Source of the DNA: an uncultured Prevotellaceae bacterium
GTDB taxonomy: Bacteria > Bacteroidota > Bacteroidia > Bacteroidales > Bacteroidaceae
DNA: 64,000 nt
Direction: 5' to 3'
Assembly (NCBI GenBank): GCA_902776195.1
Contig: CACYPF010000002.1
Span: 1 to 64,000 of the forward strand
In this document: positions 52,022 to 60,116 of the stretch, piece by piece
How the letters are laid out: each line of letters opens with the position of its first letter
Position numbering within the stretch: the stretch's first letter is position 1
Translations under genes and position numbers: made by a program
Notes under the pieces: generated by a model
What the model saw: the letters and a program-made list of their open reading frames with translations, nothing else
Databases searched by the model: none
What the model was told of the DNA's origin: nothing

Positions 52022-55000
52022 ATGTTAAATAAATTACTTGAAGAACTCAGACAGTTTATTCCGTCTGAACGTATCTATACCGATGAGTTACGTACCCTCG
52101 GATGGGGCACCGATGCCAGTTTCTATCGCCAGATACCCAAGGCAGTGATCAGAAGTGACAATGAGGGAGAAATCTCAAAGATTGTCCAGACTTGCAAGAA
52201 GTATAACTTTCCTTATACCTTTCGTGCAGCGGGAACATCTTTGTCAGGACAGAGTTGTACGGACAGCATACTGATAGTGGCAGGAAAACATTGGGAGAAA
52301 TATGAGATAGGTGACAATCAGGATACTATTCGTCTCCAACCAGGTATCGTAGGTGCCAGGGTGAATGAGCTGTTAAAGCCCTATGGGCGTGTGTTCCCAC
52401 CTGACCCTGCCAGTATAGGTAGTGCGATGGTGGGTGGTATCGTCATTAATAATGCCTCGGGCATGAACTGTGGTGTGCATGCCAATAGTGACCGGATGAT
52501 GGTCTCAGCACGTATCATCCTTACTGATGGGACCATTCTTGATACAGGTGATGAGCAGAGTAAGGAATCATTTCGCAAGACTCATCCGGACTTCATACGA
52601 AAGATCGAGGAATTACGTGATAAGGTTCGTGCCGACGGGGAGTTAGCCTCGCGCATACAAAATAAATATAGTATTAAGAACGTAACGGGTTTAAACCTCC
52701 GTCCGTTGATAGCCTACGACGACCCGTTTGACATCATTGCTCACTCAATGGTCGGTTCTGAGGGGACGCTTGCTTTCTTGGCAGAGGTGACGATGAGGAC
52801 ACTTTATGATTACAAATACAAGGCATCGGCTATGGTCTATTTCCTCACCATGAAAGAAAGCTGTGAGGCTGTCGTGGCAATGAAGAAGTTGAAGGCTGGT
52901 GACGAGGATTTGAAGATGAGTGCTGAGAACCTGATGGTCAAGAGTGCTGAGATGCTCGACTATATGTCACTCAATAGTGTGGATGATCCTGTATTCTTGC
53001 AGTATAAGAAGGATGTTGATGCTGGTAAGATAGAAGGTGTGGAACCTGGTGACTATCACAACTTAACAGCCATTTTGACTGAGACGAAAGGTGTGACGCA
53101 TGAACAACTTCTTGAGAAGATTGCGAAGATCAAGGAGTGTCTGGGACAGTTCCGTCTGTATATCCCGGCAGAGTTCACTGAGGATCCAGCTGTCTATGGT
53201 AAGTATTGGGCAATTCGCTCTGGTATTTTCCCGTCTGTAGGTGGTACACGACCCGTTGGCACTTCTTGTCTGATAGAGGATGTGGCATTCCCTATCGATT
53301 GTTTACCGGAAGCTACAGTGAAGTTGCAGAAGCTTATTGCTGACCATGGTTATTCCGATGCGTGTATCTATGGTCATGCCTTTGAGGGTAACTATCATTT
53401 TATCCTGAATCAGAGTTTTGCCGATGAGCATGAGGTAGCACGTTATGCGGAGATGATGCGTGACGTTGCCAAACTGGTAGTGGAGGAGTATGACGGCTCG
53501 TTGAAGGCTGAACATGGTACGGGTCGTAATATGGCTCCATTCGTGAAATATGAGTGGGGTGAAAAGGCTTACGGAGCGATGAGGGAGTTAAAAGCAATCT
53601 TCGACCCTGACGGACTATTGAATCAGGGTGTTATTTTCAATGATGACCCAGAGTGTTTTATCAAATGTTTGAAGCCCTTACCAGTCCTTGATTATGATTT
53701 TGGTAAGGTTCCCGATGGTGGTAAGTATCTTATGGATCCTTCCCTCTCAACAGCTAAGGAAACGATAGAACAGGTGAAGCGTGCCAACAAGTGTATTGAG
53801 TGCGGATTCTGCGAGGTGAATTGCATGTCCTGCGGACTGACGCTTTCATCCCGGATGCGCATTGCCGTTCAGCGTGAGATACGTGAGTTGGAGGCTACAG
53901 GGGCTGACCCGGAGCGTGCGGAGTTATTGCGTAAACAGTATAAATACTATGGTGATCAGACGTGTGCCACGGATGGTCTTTGTGCGACATCTTGTCCGAT
54001 GAGGATTAACACGGGGGAATTGACACATCTGATTCGCCAGATGGATATGAATAATAACCCTGCAGGCTATAAGGTGGGTGAGTTTGCTGCTAACCATATG
54101 GCTGGTATCAAACAGGGATTGCGCCTGGTACTTGACGTGGCTCACCTGGGACATGTCACCCTGGGTTCTTCAGTGATGACCAGTGTCGCCCGTGGTATGA
54201 ACAAAATAGGGCTGCCGCTGTGGACGACGGCAATGCCAAAGAAAAAGAGACAGCCGAAACCTTCGGACCTTACGCAGTTTATCATTGAACGCTCGCTGCC
54301 GCATAAACCTGAGGAGCACTCTGAGCTGAAGGTCGTTTATTTCCCCAGTTGTATCAACCAGACCATGGGACAGTCAAGACAGGGTGGTAAGAAACATGAC
54401 CTTGTGGATGAGGTCATCCAGCTGATGGCTAAAGCGGGCTATGAGGTAATCTTCCCGGAGGGCATGGAGAAAATGTGCTGTGGACAGATATGGGAGTCAA
54501 AGGGCATGCTGGATATCGCCGACAGAAAGAGTGCCGAGTTGGAGACTGCCTTATGGAAGGCTTCTGAGGAGGGACGATATCCTGTGCTTTGTGCGCAGAG
54601 TCCTTGTCTGCATCGTATGAAGAAGGTCATGCGTAAGATGAGACTTTATGAGCCTGCCGAGTTTATTATGGAGTATCTCGTGCCCCGCCTGGACTTCCAT
54701 CCGACAGACCGTCATATTGCCTTGCACCTCACTTGCTCTACTCGTGAGATGGGGGTTGCTGACGACCTGATAGCTCTTGCTAAACTGTGTTCTAATAATG
54801 TGTATCTGCCAGAGGGCGTCGGGTGTTGTGGATTTGCCGGAGATCGTGGCTTTACCTTCCCAGAGATGAACAGGTATGCACTTCGTAAACTACGTCCGCA
54901 AATAGAGAAGAACCATATCGAGGTGGGCTATAGCAATAGCCGTACCTGTGAGATTGGTCTGGAAACGAACACAGGTATTCCTTATATGAGTATCGTATAC

Positions 55001-55033
55001 TTGGTGAATGAGTGTACGACGGCAAAGAAGTGA
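52022..55033 (+). CDS. FAD-linked D-lactate dehydrogenase-type oxidoreductase with Fe-S and CCG domains
   Basis: 1003 residues. An N-terminal FAD-binding type 4 domain (FRAAGTSLSGQSCTDSILIV, then a PPDPASIGSAMVGGIVINNASG stretch), an FAD-oxidase C domain (EHGTGRNMAPFVK), two 4Fe-4S motifs (CIECGFCEVNCMSC and CATDGLCATSCPM), and a C-terminal pair of CCG-type sites (MCCGQIWESKG, GCCGFAGDRGF). This is the large fused D-lactate (or glycolate/2-hydroxyacid) dehydrogenase. Its position divergent from lldP-lutABC argues for D-lactate. Electrons probably go to menaquinone. Its stop abuts the convergent SGNH gene. Confidence 0.9.
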   Translation: MLNKLLEELRQFIPSERIYTDELRTLGWGTDASFYRQIPKAVIRSDNEGEISKIVQTCKKYNFPYTFRAAGTSLSGQSCTDSILIVAGKHWEKYEIGDNQDTIRLQPGIVGARVNELLKPYGRVFPPDPASIGSAMVGGIVINNASGMNCGVHANSDRMMVSARIILTDGTILDTGDEQSKESFRKTHPDFIRKIEELRDKVRADGELASRIQNKYSIKNVTGLNLRPLIAYDDPFDIIAHSMVGSEGTLAFLAEVTMRTLYDYKYKASAMVYFLTMKESCEAVVAMKKLKAGDEDLKMSAENLMVKSAEMLDYMSLNSVDDPVFLQYKKDVDAGKIEGVEPGDYHNLTAILTETKGVTHEQLLEKIAKIKECLGQFRLYIPAEFTEDPAVYGKYWAIRSGIFPSVGGTRPVGTSCLIEDVAFPIDCLPEATVKLQKLIADHGYSDACIYGHAFEGNYHFILNQSFADEHEVARYAEMMRDVAKLVVEEYDGSLKAEHGTGRNMAPFVKYEWGEKAYGAMRELKAIFDPDGLLNQGVIFNDDPECFIKCLKPLPVLDYDFGKVPDGGKYLMDPSLSTAKETIEQVKRANKCIECGFCEVNCMSCGLTLSSRMRIAVQREIRELEATGADPERAELLRKQYKYYGDQTCATDGLCATSCPMRINTGELTHLIRQMDMNNNPAGYKVGEFAANHMAGIKQGLRLVLDVAHLGHVTLGSSVMTSVARGMNKIGLPLWTTAMPKKKRQPKPSDLTQFIIERSLPHKPEEHSELKVVYFPSCINQTMGQSRQGGKKHDLVDEVIQLMAKAGYEVIFPEGMEKMCCGQIWESKGMLDIADRKSAELETALWKASEEGRYPVLCAQSPCLHRMKKVMRKMRLYEPAEFIMEYLVPRLDFHPTDRHIALHLTCSTREMGVADDLIALAKLCSNNVYLPEGVGCCGFAGDRGFTFPEMNRYALRKLRPQIEKNHIEVGYSNSRTCEIGLETNTGIPYMSIVYLVNECTTAKK

Positions 55034-55843
55034 TCAGAACGTGCAGGGTAGGGTACTCAGCTGGTAGTAGAGGGTGCGTGCCATACGTTCATGTCCTTTG
55101 TCGTTGGGATGCAGACGGTCTACAGCTCCGTCCTTGAAATACTGCACATGCTCGTCCATCAAAGGGAAGAGTCCGCTCAGGGCATTGAGGTCGATGACGG
55201 GTACTGCCCATACGTTACCTGCTTCTTTGACAGCGTCGATATACCGTTGCAGGGGTTCACCGCAACGGTTGTAATAGTCTTCCGTGGGCTGCCAGTTCTT
55301 GTCGTTGGCATAGAAACCCGCACGGTGGATGGGAGTGATGAGTACGATCTGCTTCGTAGGGTAGGTGCGCTTCAACTTATCCAGTGCGATATTGATACGT
55401 CCCTTATAGGTGTCGTTCGTCATGATGGGGTGCATCCGTTTCCTGGTCACGATATGCTTTTGCTCATGGATACCTGCCATCACTTCCTCTTCCCGGATGT
55501 CATACCACTCTCCGATGGGTACACCGTCGTTGAAGTCGTTGGTGCCGATGAATATCAGGATAGCATCCACCTCGTCACCATGCTGTGCCTTTAATTTGTC
55601 GGTCTGATTGGAAATGTCGTTCCACTGCCTGCCACTGATGCCATAGACGTATGGGGTGATGCCCAGCCAGTCTTGTAGGAAGTTCCAGTACTTCAACTTT
55701 GATCCATTGTTCTTCGGGTCGGTGATGGAGTCTCCGAAATATGCCACCCGTTTGTTCATCCATGGGTGGACGAGGGGTGTCTGTGCCATCATGGGGAGCA
55801 GCGTCAGCCAGCAGATGGCAAGGGTGATAATCCGTTTTTTCAT
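55034..55843 (-). CDS. Exported SGNH/GDSL-family hydrolase
   Basis: 269 residues with a signal peptide (MKKRIITLAICWLTLLPMMAQ). Catalytic blocks: AYFGDSITDPKNNG (block I serine), GISGRQWND (block II), IGTNDFND (block III) and DRLHPNDKGH (block V Asp and His). Such enzymes remove acyl groups from polysaccharides or lipids in the periplasm or at the surface; substrate unknown. Minus-strand TATCTTTG at 55867-55874 is the likely promoter element. Confidence 0.9.
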   Translation of the reverse strand: MKKRIITLAICWLTLLPMMAQTPLVHPWMNKRVAYFGDSITDPKNNGSKLKYWNFLQDWLGITPYVYGISGRQWNDISNQTDKLKAQHGDEVDAILIFIGTNDFNDGVPIGEWYDIREEEVMAGIHEQKHIVTRKRMHPIMTNDTYKGRINIALDKLKRTYPTKQIVLITPIHRAGFYANDKNWQPTEDYYNRCGEPLQRYIDAVKEAGNVWAVPVIDLNALSGLFPLMDEHVQYFKDGAVDRLHPNDKGHERMARTLYYQLSTLPCTF

Positions 55844-55950
55844 TGTATTTGTTTTTGTTACTACCGCAAAGATAACTCTTTTTCTTCATAAGTAATATAT
55901 TTTTATTCTTTTTTAAGACAGATAATGTGTAACTAAGCGAAATAAATCAC

Positions 55951-55958
55951 TATCTTTG
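55951..55958 (+). promoter_or_regulatory. Minus-seven element of the Bax inhibitor-1 family gene
   Basis: TATCTTTG at 55951-55958, 26 bases before the ATG. The upstream TTTG box is not clear. Confidence 0.45.
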
Positions 55959-55983
55959 CCATCGAATTTTAATCAAATAGAAA

Positions 55984-56709
55984 ATGAACTACAACAACGA
56001 TTATGAATTAAGTGAGTACGCACAGGAAAGGCAATGGGATGTCTCTGCGGCTTTTCCTGTATTGATGCGTAAGGTGTATGTATGGATGACACTTGCCTTG
56101 GTGATAACGGGTATCACGGCGTATGGCGTGGCAAACAGTCCGGGTGTCCTGCAGGCTATTTATACCAACCAGATATTGTTCTGGGGTCTCATCATCGCAG
56201 AGTTTGCTCTGGTCATTGGTGTGAGTGCCGCCATCAACAAGCTGTCATTGTCCGTGGCAACCTTGATGTTCGTGGCATATTCGGTCATCAATGGCGCATT
56301 GCTGTCGTATATTTTCCTTGCCTATACCAGCAGCTCTATTGCCACCGTGTTCTTCATCACGGCAGGAACCTTTGCGGCAATGGCTATCGTCGGTTATACC
56401 ACCAAGACCGACCTGTCGTCCATGGGTAAATATCTGCTGATGGCACTCATCGGTATCATCATTGCCACACTGGTCAATGTGTTCTTCGTCAAGAGTACCG
56501 GTTTCGACTTGGTGATTAGCTATGTCGGCGTACTGATCTTCGTAGGTCTCACCGCTTATGACTCCCAGAAGATCAAGCAGATGCTGATGCAGGCTCCCGA
56601 TGCAGGGGAAGGAGCTCAGAAAATAGCCCTCTTAGGTGCTCTCTCCCTCTACCTCGACTTCATCAACCTGTTTATCTATCTCCTCCGCATCTTCGGAAAG
56701 AGAGAGTAA
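55984..56709 (+). CDS. Bax inhibitor-1/YccA family membrane protein
   Basis: 241 residues with seven hydrophobic segments after a short polar N-terminus. VYVWMTLALVITGITAYGVA and the FVGLTAYDSQKIKQM segment, with conserved aspartate, match the UPF0005/BI-1 family. Members are proposed to be pH-sensitive Ca2+ channels or interactors of FtsH; the role here is unknown. Confidence 0.92.
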   Translation: MNYNNDYELSEYAQERQWDVSAAFPVLMRKVYVWMTLALVITGITAYGVANSPGVLQAIYTNQILFWGLIIAEFALVIGVSAAINKLSLSVATLMFVAYSVINGALLSYIFLAYTSSSIATVFFITAGTFAAMAIVGYTTKTDLSSMGKYLLMALIGIIIATLVNVFFVKSTGFDLVISYVGVLIFVGLTAYDSQKIKQMLMQAPDAGEGAQKIALLGALSLYLDFINLFIYLLRIFGKRE

Positions 56710-56728
56710 TTATATGGTAGAACGTATA

Positions 56729-56766
56729 AAAGCGAGGAAGTTTTATTGCTTTCTCGCTTTTTTTAT
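56729..56766 (+). terminator. Terminator of the Bax inhibitor-1 family gene
   Basis: AAAGCGAGGAAG and CTTTCTCGCTTT pair with one G-T around an eight-base loop, followed by a run of T. Confidence 0.75.
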
Positions 56767-56800
56767 TGTGCGGACTTGGGGAACAATTAAGGCACTATAG

Positions 56801-56844
56801 GGAAACGAATGATGCGAACCATGGAAACGAATGATGCGAACCAT
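56801..56844 (+). repeat. 22-bp tandem duplication
   Basis: GGAAACGAATGATGCGAACC plus AT occurs at 56801-56822 and again, identical, at 56823-56844. A third partial start (GGAAACTGAT) follows at 56845 and leads into a small GGAAACTGATAGTTTCC palindrome. Confidence 0.85.
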
Positions 56845-57173
56845 GGAAACTGATAGTTTCCCACAAGGAAACCTTTGGTTTTAACTTAATTTGTTGATTG
56901 ACATTCAGATATGTGTCAATCAGATGTTGAGTGGTAACGATTTAGTAACCAACTTTTACTCAGATTTACTCTGAAATGCGTAGTGTCCTATCGGACTAAG
57001 AACAGACCGCTTCTGCCCCGTTATCGGTTGTAAAATTAAATAAAATCCTCCACTTAACCAAACGTTTTAGATTTTATTTGCTGTTAGCCTAAAAATTCGG
57101 TTGCGAAAGCGAGTGTTGCCGCCCGAAGAAGTAACCAGACAGGCAGGTCACATTTTCGGGCTATCGGGGAAAT

Positions 57174-57255
57174 AACCGCAATGAAGAGTGCCACCGCCTG
57201 ATCGAACTTGGTTCGCTTCAGCCGACGATGTACACTTCATTGTGGTTGTTCCTTT
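57174..57255 (+). ncRNA. Candidate structured RNA element with terminator-like end
   Basis: AACCGCAATGAAG (57174 on) pairs with CTTCATTGTGGTT (ending 57246). Inside is a small perfect hairpin, CGAAC-TTG-GTTCG (about 57203-57215). A T-rich run (CCTTTTTTC) follows the outer stem, as in a transcript end. Transcription is unproven. Confidence 0.35.
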
Positions 57256-57360
57256 TTTCTGTAGGTAGGCTTTCGCAATACTTGGGAATGAAGGCGCAAG
57301 GGAACGACTGACATTGAATTGGAATGCTCGTTGGCTTGGTTAGGAAAGTGAATTGTCTCG

Positions 57361-57421
57361 CAGGATGAAGCCGCATTTTGGATGGCGAGGTCGTCGCTAT
57401 GCAAAATACGGCTACATCCTG
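57361..57421. repeat. 20-bp near-perfect inverted repeat
   Basis: The arm at 57361-57380 (CAGGATGAAGCCGCATTTTG) and the arm at 57402-57421 (CAAAATACGGCTACATCCTG) pair at 18 of 20 positions around a 21-base loop. Confidence 0.75.
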
Positions 57422-57590
57422 CTGTCACAGATGGCAGACACGTTCCTGTTCTCTATCTGAAGAGGTGGACTTTCCTGAGAGTGATTTGGAAAGCACGAAA
57501 GTTTGTTGTTGGCTTGGAGATGCCCATTGGTACGAAGTGGCTTGGAATGCCAATGGTTTGGTTGCGAAAGCGGTTGTTGCCGCCCGAAGC

Positions 57591-57630
57591 AAGCGCACAG
57601 CGGGACTGACCCGCTGTGTGCTTAGGTTTA
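57591..57630. terminator. Very stable 14-bp hairpin near the 3' end of the regulator gene
   Basis: AAGCGCACAGCGGG (57591-57604), five-base loop, CCCGCTGTGTGCTT (57610-57623): 14 pairs with one G-T. It ends 34 bases beyond the stop of the minus-strand LytTR regulator and could terminate that message or a plus-strand RNA, although no long T run is present on either side. Confidence 0.5.
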
Positions 57631-57657
57631 TAAAAATGCAATTACTTCCTTAAAGTA

Positions 57658-59946
57658 TTACAAAAGCCCCTCAATACGCTTGAATGCTGGAGTTAGGAGA
57701 TTCGTTTCCACTTCTATACCCTCAGCCGATTGGAATGTGCACGTATGCTGTTTCTTGTTCAGTTGACTGATGTTTTGGATATTGACAATTGTACTGCGGT
57801 CAGCTCTTATAAACACATGCGGATTAAGTGATTTTTCCAAAGAACCTATACTTACGAGTATCAACGTAGAACGGTGGAAAGTCACCAATTGGGTATAGTT
57901 ACCTTCAGCCTTGAAATAAGCGATATCAGAAGATTCGCAGACAAAGGTACCATTAACAATACGATATGACAAACGTTCATTTTCCGGTTTCTGCGTCATT
58001 TCTACGATATCGTGTGCCAATGATTGACGGTGCTTAACATCATTCTCCGCCTCTATCGCCTTTTTTCTGATAGCTTCAATCTTGCGTTGTTTGTTCAGTT
58101 TATCCTGTTCCAACCGAATGAGTTTCTTTCGATTTCGTCTCTTTTCATACCAACGACTGACAGCCCATATCATCAGCGACAACAAGCATAAACCAATGAA
58201 CCACACCCACCAGTGCTGCCACCTGCGCAGTGGTGGAGCAATATAGGTGTCTTCTTCGCGATAGGATAGCAACGTGGCAGGTTTGAAAGAGACCATCTCC
58301 TCCACTCCAGCTAACCAAATAGTACCATCAGCGGTTTCACCCATTGTAGCTTTCAAAGGTTCCAAGGCTGTAAATCCGTTTAAATGATTAAAGAAACGGA
58401 AGTCCGTCAATTGATAATCCGCATCTATTCGCCCTACCAACAGCCCATCAAGCACCGCTATTATCAAAAATCCCTTAGGTGAAATATGTATGGAGCGAAT
58501 CTCATGCCCATTCAAAAGTGGTGTCTCCATGTTTCTTACCTCATTATTTCGAATCAAGAACAGGCTGTCAGCCGAAGCAAAAAGGATATTGCCAGCATCA
58601 TCAGAGTCCATGGTAGTGATAACCAGTTTTTGCGGGTATTCCACTTTCTTGCCATCACGATAAAGTCCGAAACTACTACCAACCCATAGATGTCCCTCTT
58701 TGTCTTGAGCAGCACACCAAGGGTGAGTTATGTCTGTGAAGAGTGTATCAATACGCGTTGTCACAGGGTCATAGGCAGCAATACATTTCCTGGATCCCAA
58801 AATCAGCTGGTTACCCTTCTTGGCTATAAACTGATACCTATCGTTGGGAAGATGGAGCCACGACTGTGTCCCGTTGGTAACAACTGTCACATCACCATTG
58901 CCAGCCATATAGGTGGTATTGCCTATGACAACAGCTGAAGGAGCATAGAATTGTTCAGGATCATCGCTGATTACCTTCCCATCGACTATAACCTTGCCAT
59001 TCAGAGTTCCCATTACCAGCTGATTAGATATAGCTCTTACTATGTCATTTGCATCTGTTAACCGATGATTGGTGAAACTCCGATTGAAAAAGCAATAAAC
59101 TCCTTGGTAGGTTGCAACCCAAAGCCGTCCCCATCGGTCTATAAGCACATCCTTAATCAAATTGAAACCCGTTGCTATTTTGTTCAAATCCGTTCCATTG
59201 AATGCATAAAGACTATGTTCATCGGCAATAACTGCATTCTCATCACCTCTAACTATCAATCCGAAATATCCATTCTGCCAGTCTGTTGGAGCATTACATA
59301 CGTGCTTTACGCACCCACCATCCTCAACAATAAAGATACCATCAGCACCAAAGGCATAGAGATGAGGTCCCAACCGATGATAAGAATAGGTCTTACCTGT
59401 TGGCACATAAAGGCGTTTTCCGTCAAAATACAATTTTTTATCTTGGGTCATTTTGTCTAATGCCGGATGCGTCATCAAACTATCGATACCTATAGAAGTC
59501 ACTCTGCATAATCTTCTGTTCCGTTCCTGTTCATCTTCCAACATGACCCACCCATTGGGAAGATCTAATGTATTAAAATTGTTCAGCAACCATTTCCCTT
59601 TCGGATCAATTGGCTGCATTTCAACTTCTTCCCAGTCAATCAACCATTGTCGCCGGAATCCCAGAGCTCTCACCTGCCCATCAACTTCAGCAAAACCCAC
59701 GATATTCTCACGTCTTCCTTTCAAGAATGGAGTAAACTGCTTGCCGTCGTAACGTACGAATCCTGACAGTGTACCTATATAAATATATCCTCTGGAATCT
59801 TGCCAAAGACGCTCGGCTTGCAACTGAGGCAATCCATCCTGAGTGGTATATCTACGAAAAGCCAGTTCGCTTTTTATTTGCCCATGCATCATGAGGCAAA
59901 CGAACAGGGAAAACAGTGAAATGAAGGTTTTTCTATTTGTCATCAT
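57658..59946 (-). CDS. Membrane-tethered sensor: beta-propeller ectodomain fused to LytTR DNA-binding domain
   Basis: 762 residues. A signal peptide (MTNRKTFISLFSLFVCLMMHG) is followed by RRYTTQDGLPQLQAERLWQDSRGYIYIGTLSG-type two-component-regulator propeller repeats over about 500 residues. A Y_Y_Y-like short region and one membrane helix come next (WWVWFIGLCLLSLMIWAVSRWY, about 603-625). A basic coiled coil leads to a C-terminal LytTR domain (about 665-760: YFKAEGNYTQLVTF, LNPHVFIRADRSTIVNIQNI). There is no histidine kinase or receiver domain, so the outside signal would act directly on a membrane-held transcription factor. It is divergent from the surface-protein gene at 60117. Confidence 0.88.
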   Translation of the reverse strand: MMTNRKTFISLFSLFVCLMMHGQIKSELAFRRYTTQDGLPQLQAERLWQDSRGYIYIGTLSGFVRYDGKQFTPFLKGRRENIVGFAEVDGQVRALGFRRQWLIDWEEVEMQPIDPKGKWLLNNFNTLDLPNGWVMLEDEQERNRRLCRVTSIGIDSLMTHPALDKMTQDKKLYFDGKRLYVPTGKTYSYHRLGPHLYAFGADGIFIVEDGGCVKHVCNAPTDWQNGYFGLIVRGDENAVIADEHSLYAFNGTDLNKIATGFNLIKDVLIDRWGRLWVATYQGVYCFFNRSFTNHRLTDANDIVRAISNQLVMGTLNGKVIVDGKVISDDPEQFYAPSAVVIGNTTYMAGNGDVTVVTNGTQSWLHLPNDRYQFIAKKGNQLILGSRKCIAAYDPVTTRIDTLFTDITHPWCAAQDKEGHLWVGSSFGLYRDGKKVEYPQKLVITTMDSDDAGNILFASADSLFLIRNNEVRNMETPLLNGHEIRSIHISPKGFLIIAVLDGLLVGRIDADYQLTDFRFFNHLNGFTALEPLKATMGETADGTIWLAGVEEMVSFKPATLLSYREEDTYIAPPLRRWQHWWVWFIGLCLLSLMIWAVSRWYEKRRNRKKLIRLEQDKLNKQRKIEAIRKKAIEAENDVKHRQSLAHDIVEMTQKPENERLSYRIVNGTFVCESSDIAYFKAEGNYTQLVTFHRSTLILVSIGSLEKSLNPHVFIRADRSTIVNIQNISQLNKKQHTCTFQSAEGIEVETNLLTPAFKRIEGLL

Positions 59947-59951
59947 AACTG

Positions 59952-59982
59952 CAAAATTATAGATAATGTTTCAAATCTGCAA
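59952..59982 (-). promoter_or_regulatory. Promoter of the propeller-LytTR gene
   Basis: On the minus strand, TTG (59980-59982), 20 bases, TAATTTTG (59952-59959). The start codon is only about six bases away, so the leader is nearly absent. Confidence 0.5.
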
Positions 59983-60011
59983 GCTTTCCGCAAAAAATAT
60001 TTCCCTGTTGC

Positions 60012-60042
60012 CGAGTTCATCACGGAAAATGGGCAGTTCGTC
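60012..60042 (+). promoter_or_regulatory. Candidate LytTR operator (direct-repeat pair)
   Basis: CGAGTTCAT (60012-60020) and GCAGTTCGT (60033-60041) are imperfect direct repeats with GTT cores exactly 21 bases apart, a 12-base gap. Known LytTR sites are pairs of nine-base repeats close to [TA][AC][CA]GTTN[AG][TG] with a 12-13 base gap. These match at seven and eight of nine positions. The pair ends about 20 bases upstream of the minus-33 box of the surface-protein promoter, a position suited to activation. Confidence 0.5.
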
Positions 60043-60062
60043 AAAATTCACCTTTTCAAGAC

Positions 60063-60092
60063 TTGTTGATAGCAGTAAAATGGCTACATTTG
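60063..60092 (+). promoter_or_regulatory. Promoter of the large surface protein
   Basis: TTG at 60063-60065, 19 bases, TACATTTG at 60085-60092; the ATG is at 60117. Confidence 0.6.
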
Positions 60093-60116
60093 TAGAAGAA
60101 CTAAAACTAATTAAGT

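Larger units (their letters stand above)
57100..57595 (+). repeat. Direct-repeat pair GGTTGCGAAAGCG...TGTTGCCGCCCGAAG
   Basis: A unit of about 32 bases beginning GGTTGCGAAAGCG and ending TGTTGCCGCCCGAAG is present near 57100-57131 and again near 57559-57590 with two or three differences. The two copies flank most of the structured DNA, as if they bounded an element or were homologous parts of two related RNAs. Confidence 0.7.
56770..57657. other. Repeat-rich, structured non-coding region
   Basis: 888 bases without a believable gene; the longest open frame (57378-57653) lacks any protein-like features and crosses hairpins. The region holds a 22-bp tandem duplication (56801-56844), two copies of a GGTTGCGAAAGCG unit about 460 bases apart (57100 and 57559), and three strong stem-loops at 57174-57246, 57361-57421 and 57591-57623. 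It could be one or more non-coding RNAs or a non-autonomous repeat element. Confidence 0.5.

Noticed and set aside
57378-57653. 91-codon plus-strand frame in the structured region
   Set aside because: It runs through stem-loops and repeat units, lacks a promoter or ribosome site, and its composition is not protein-like. Treated as non-coding.
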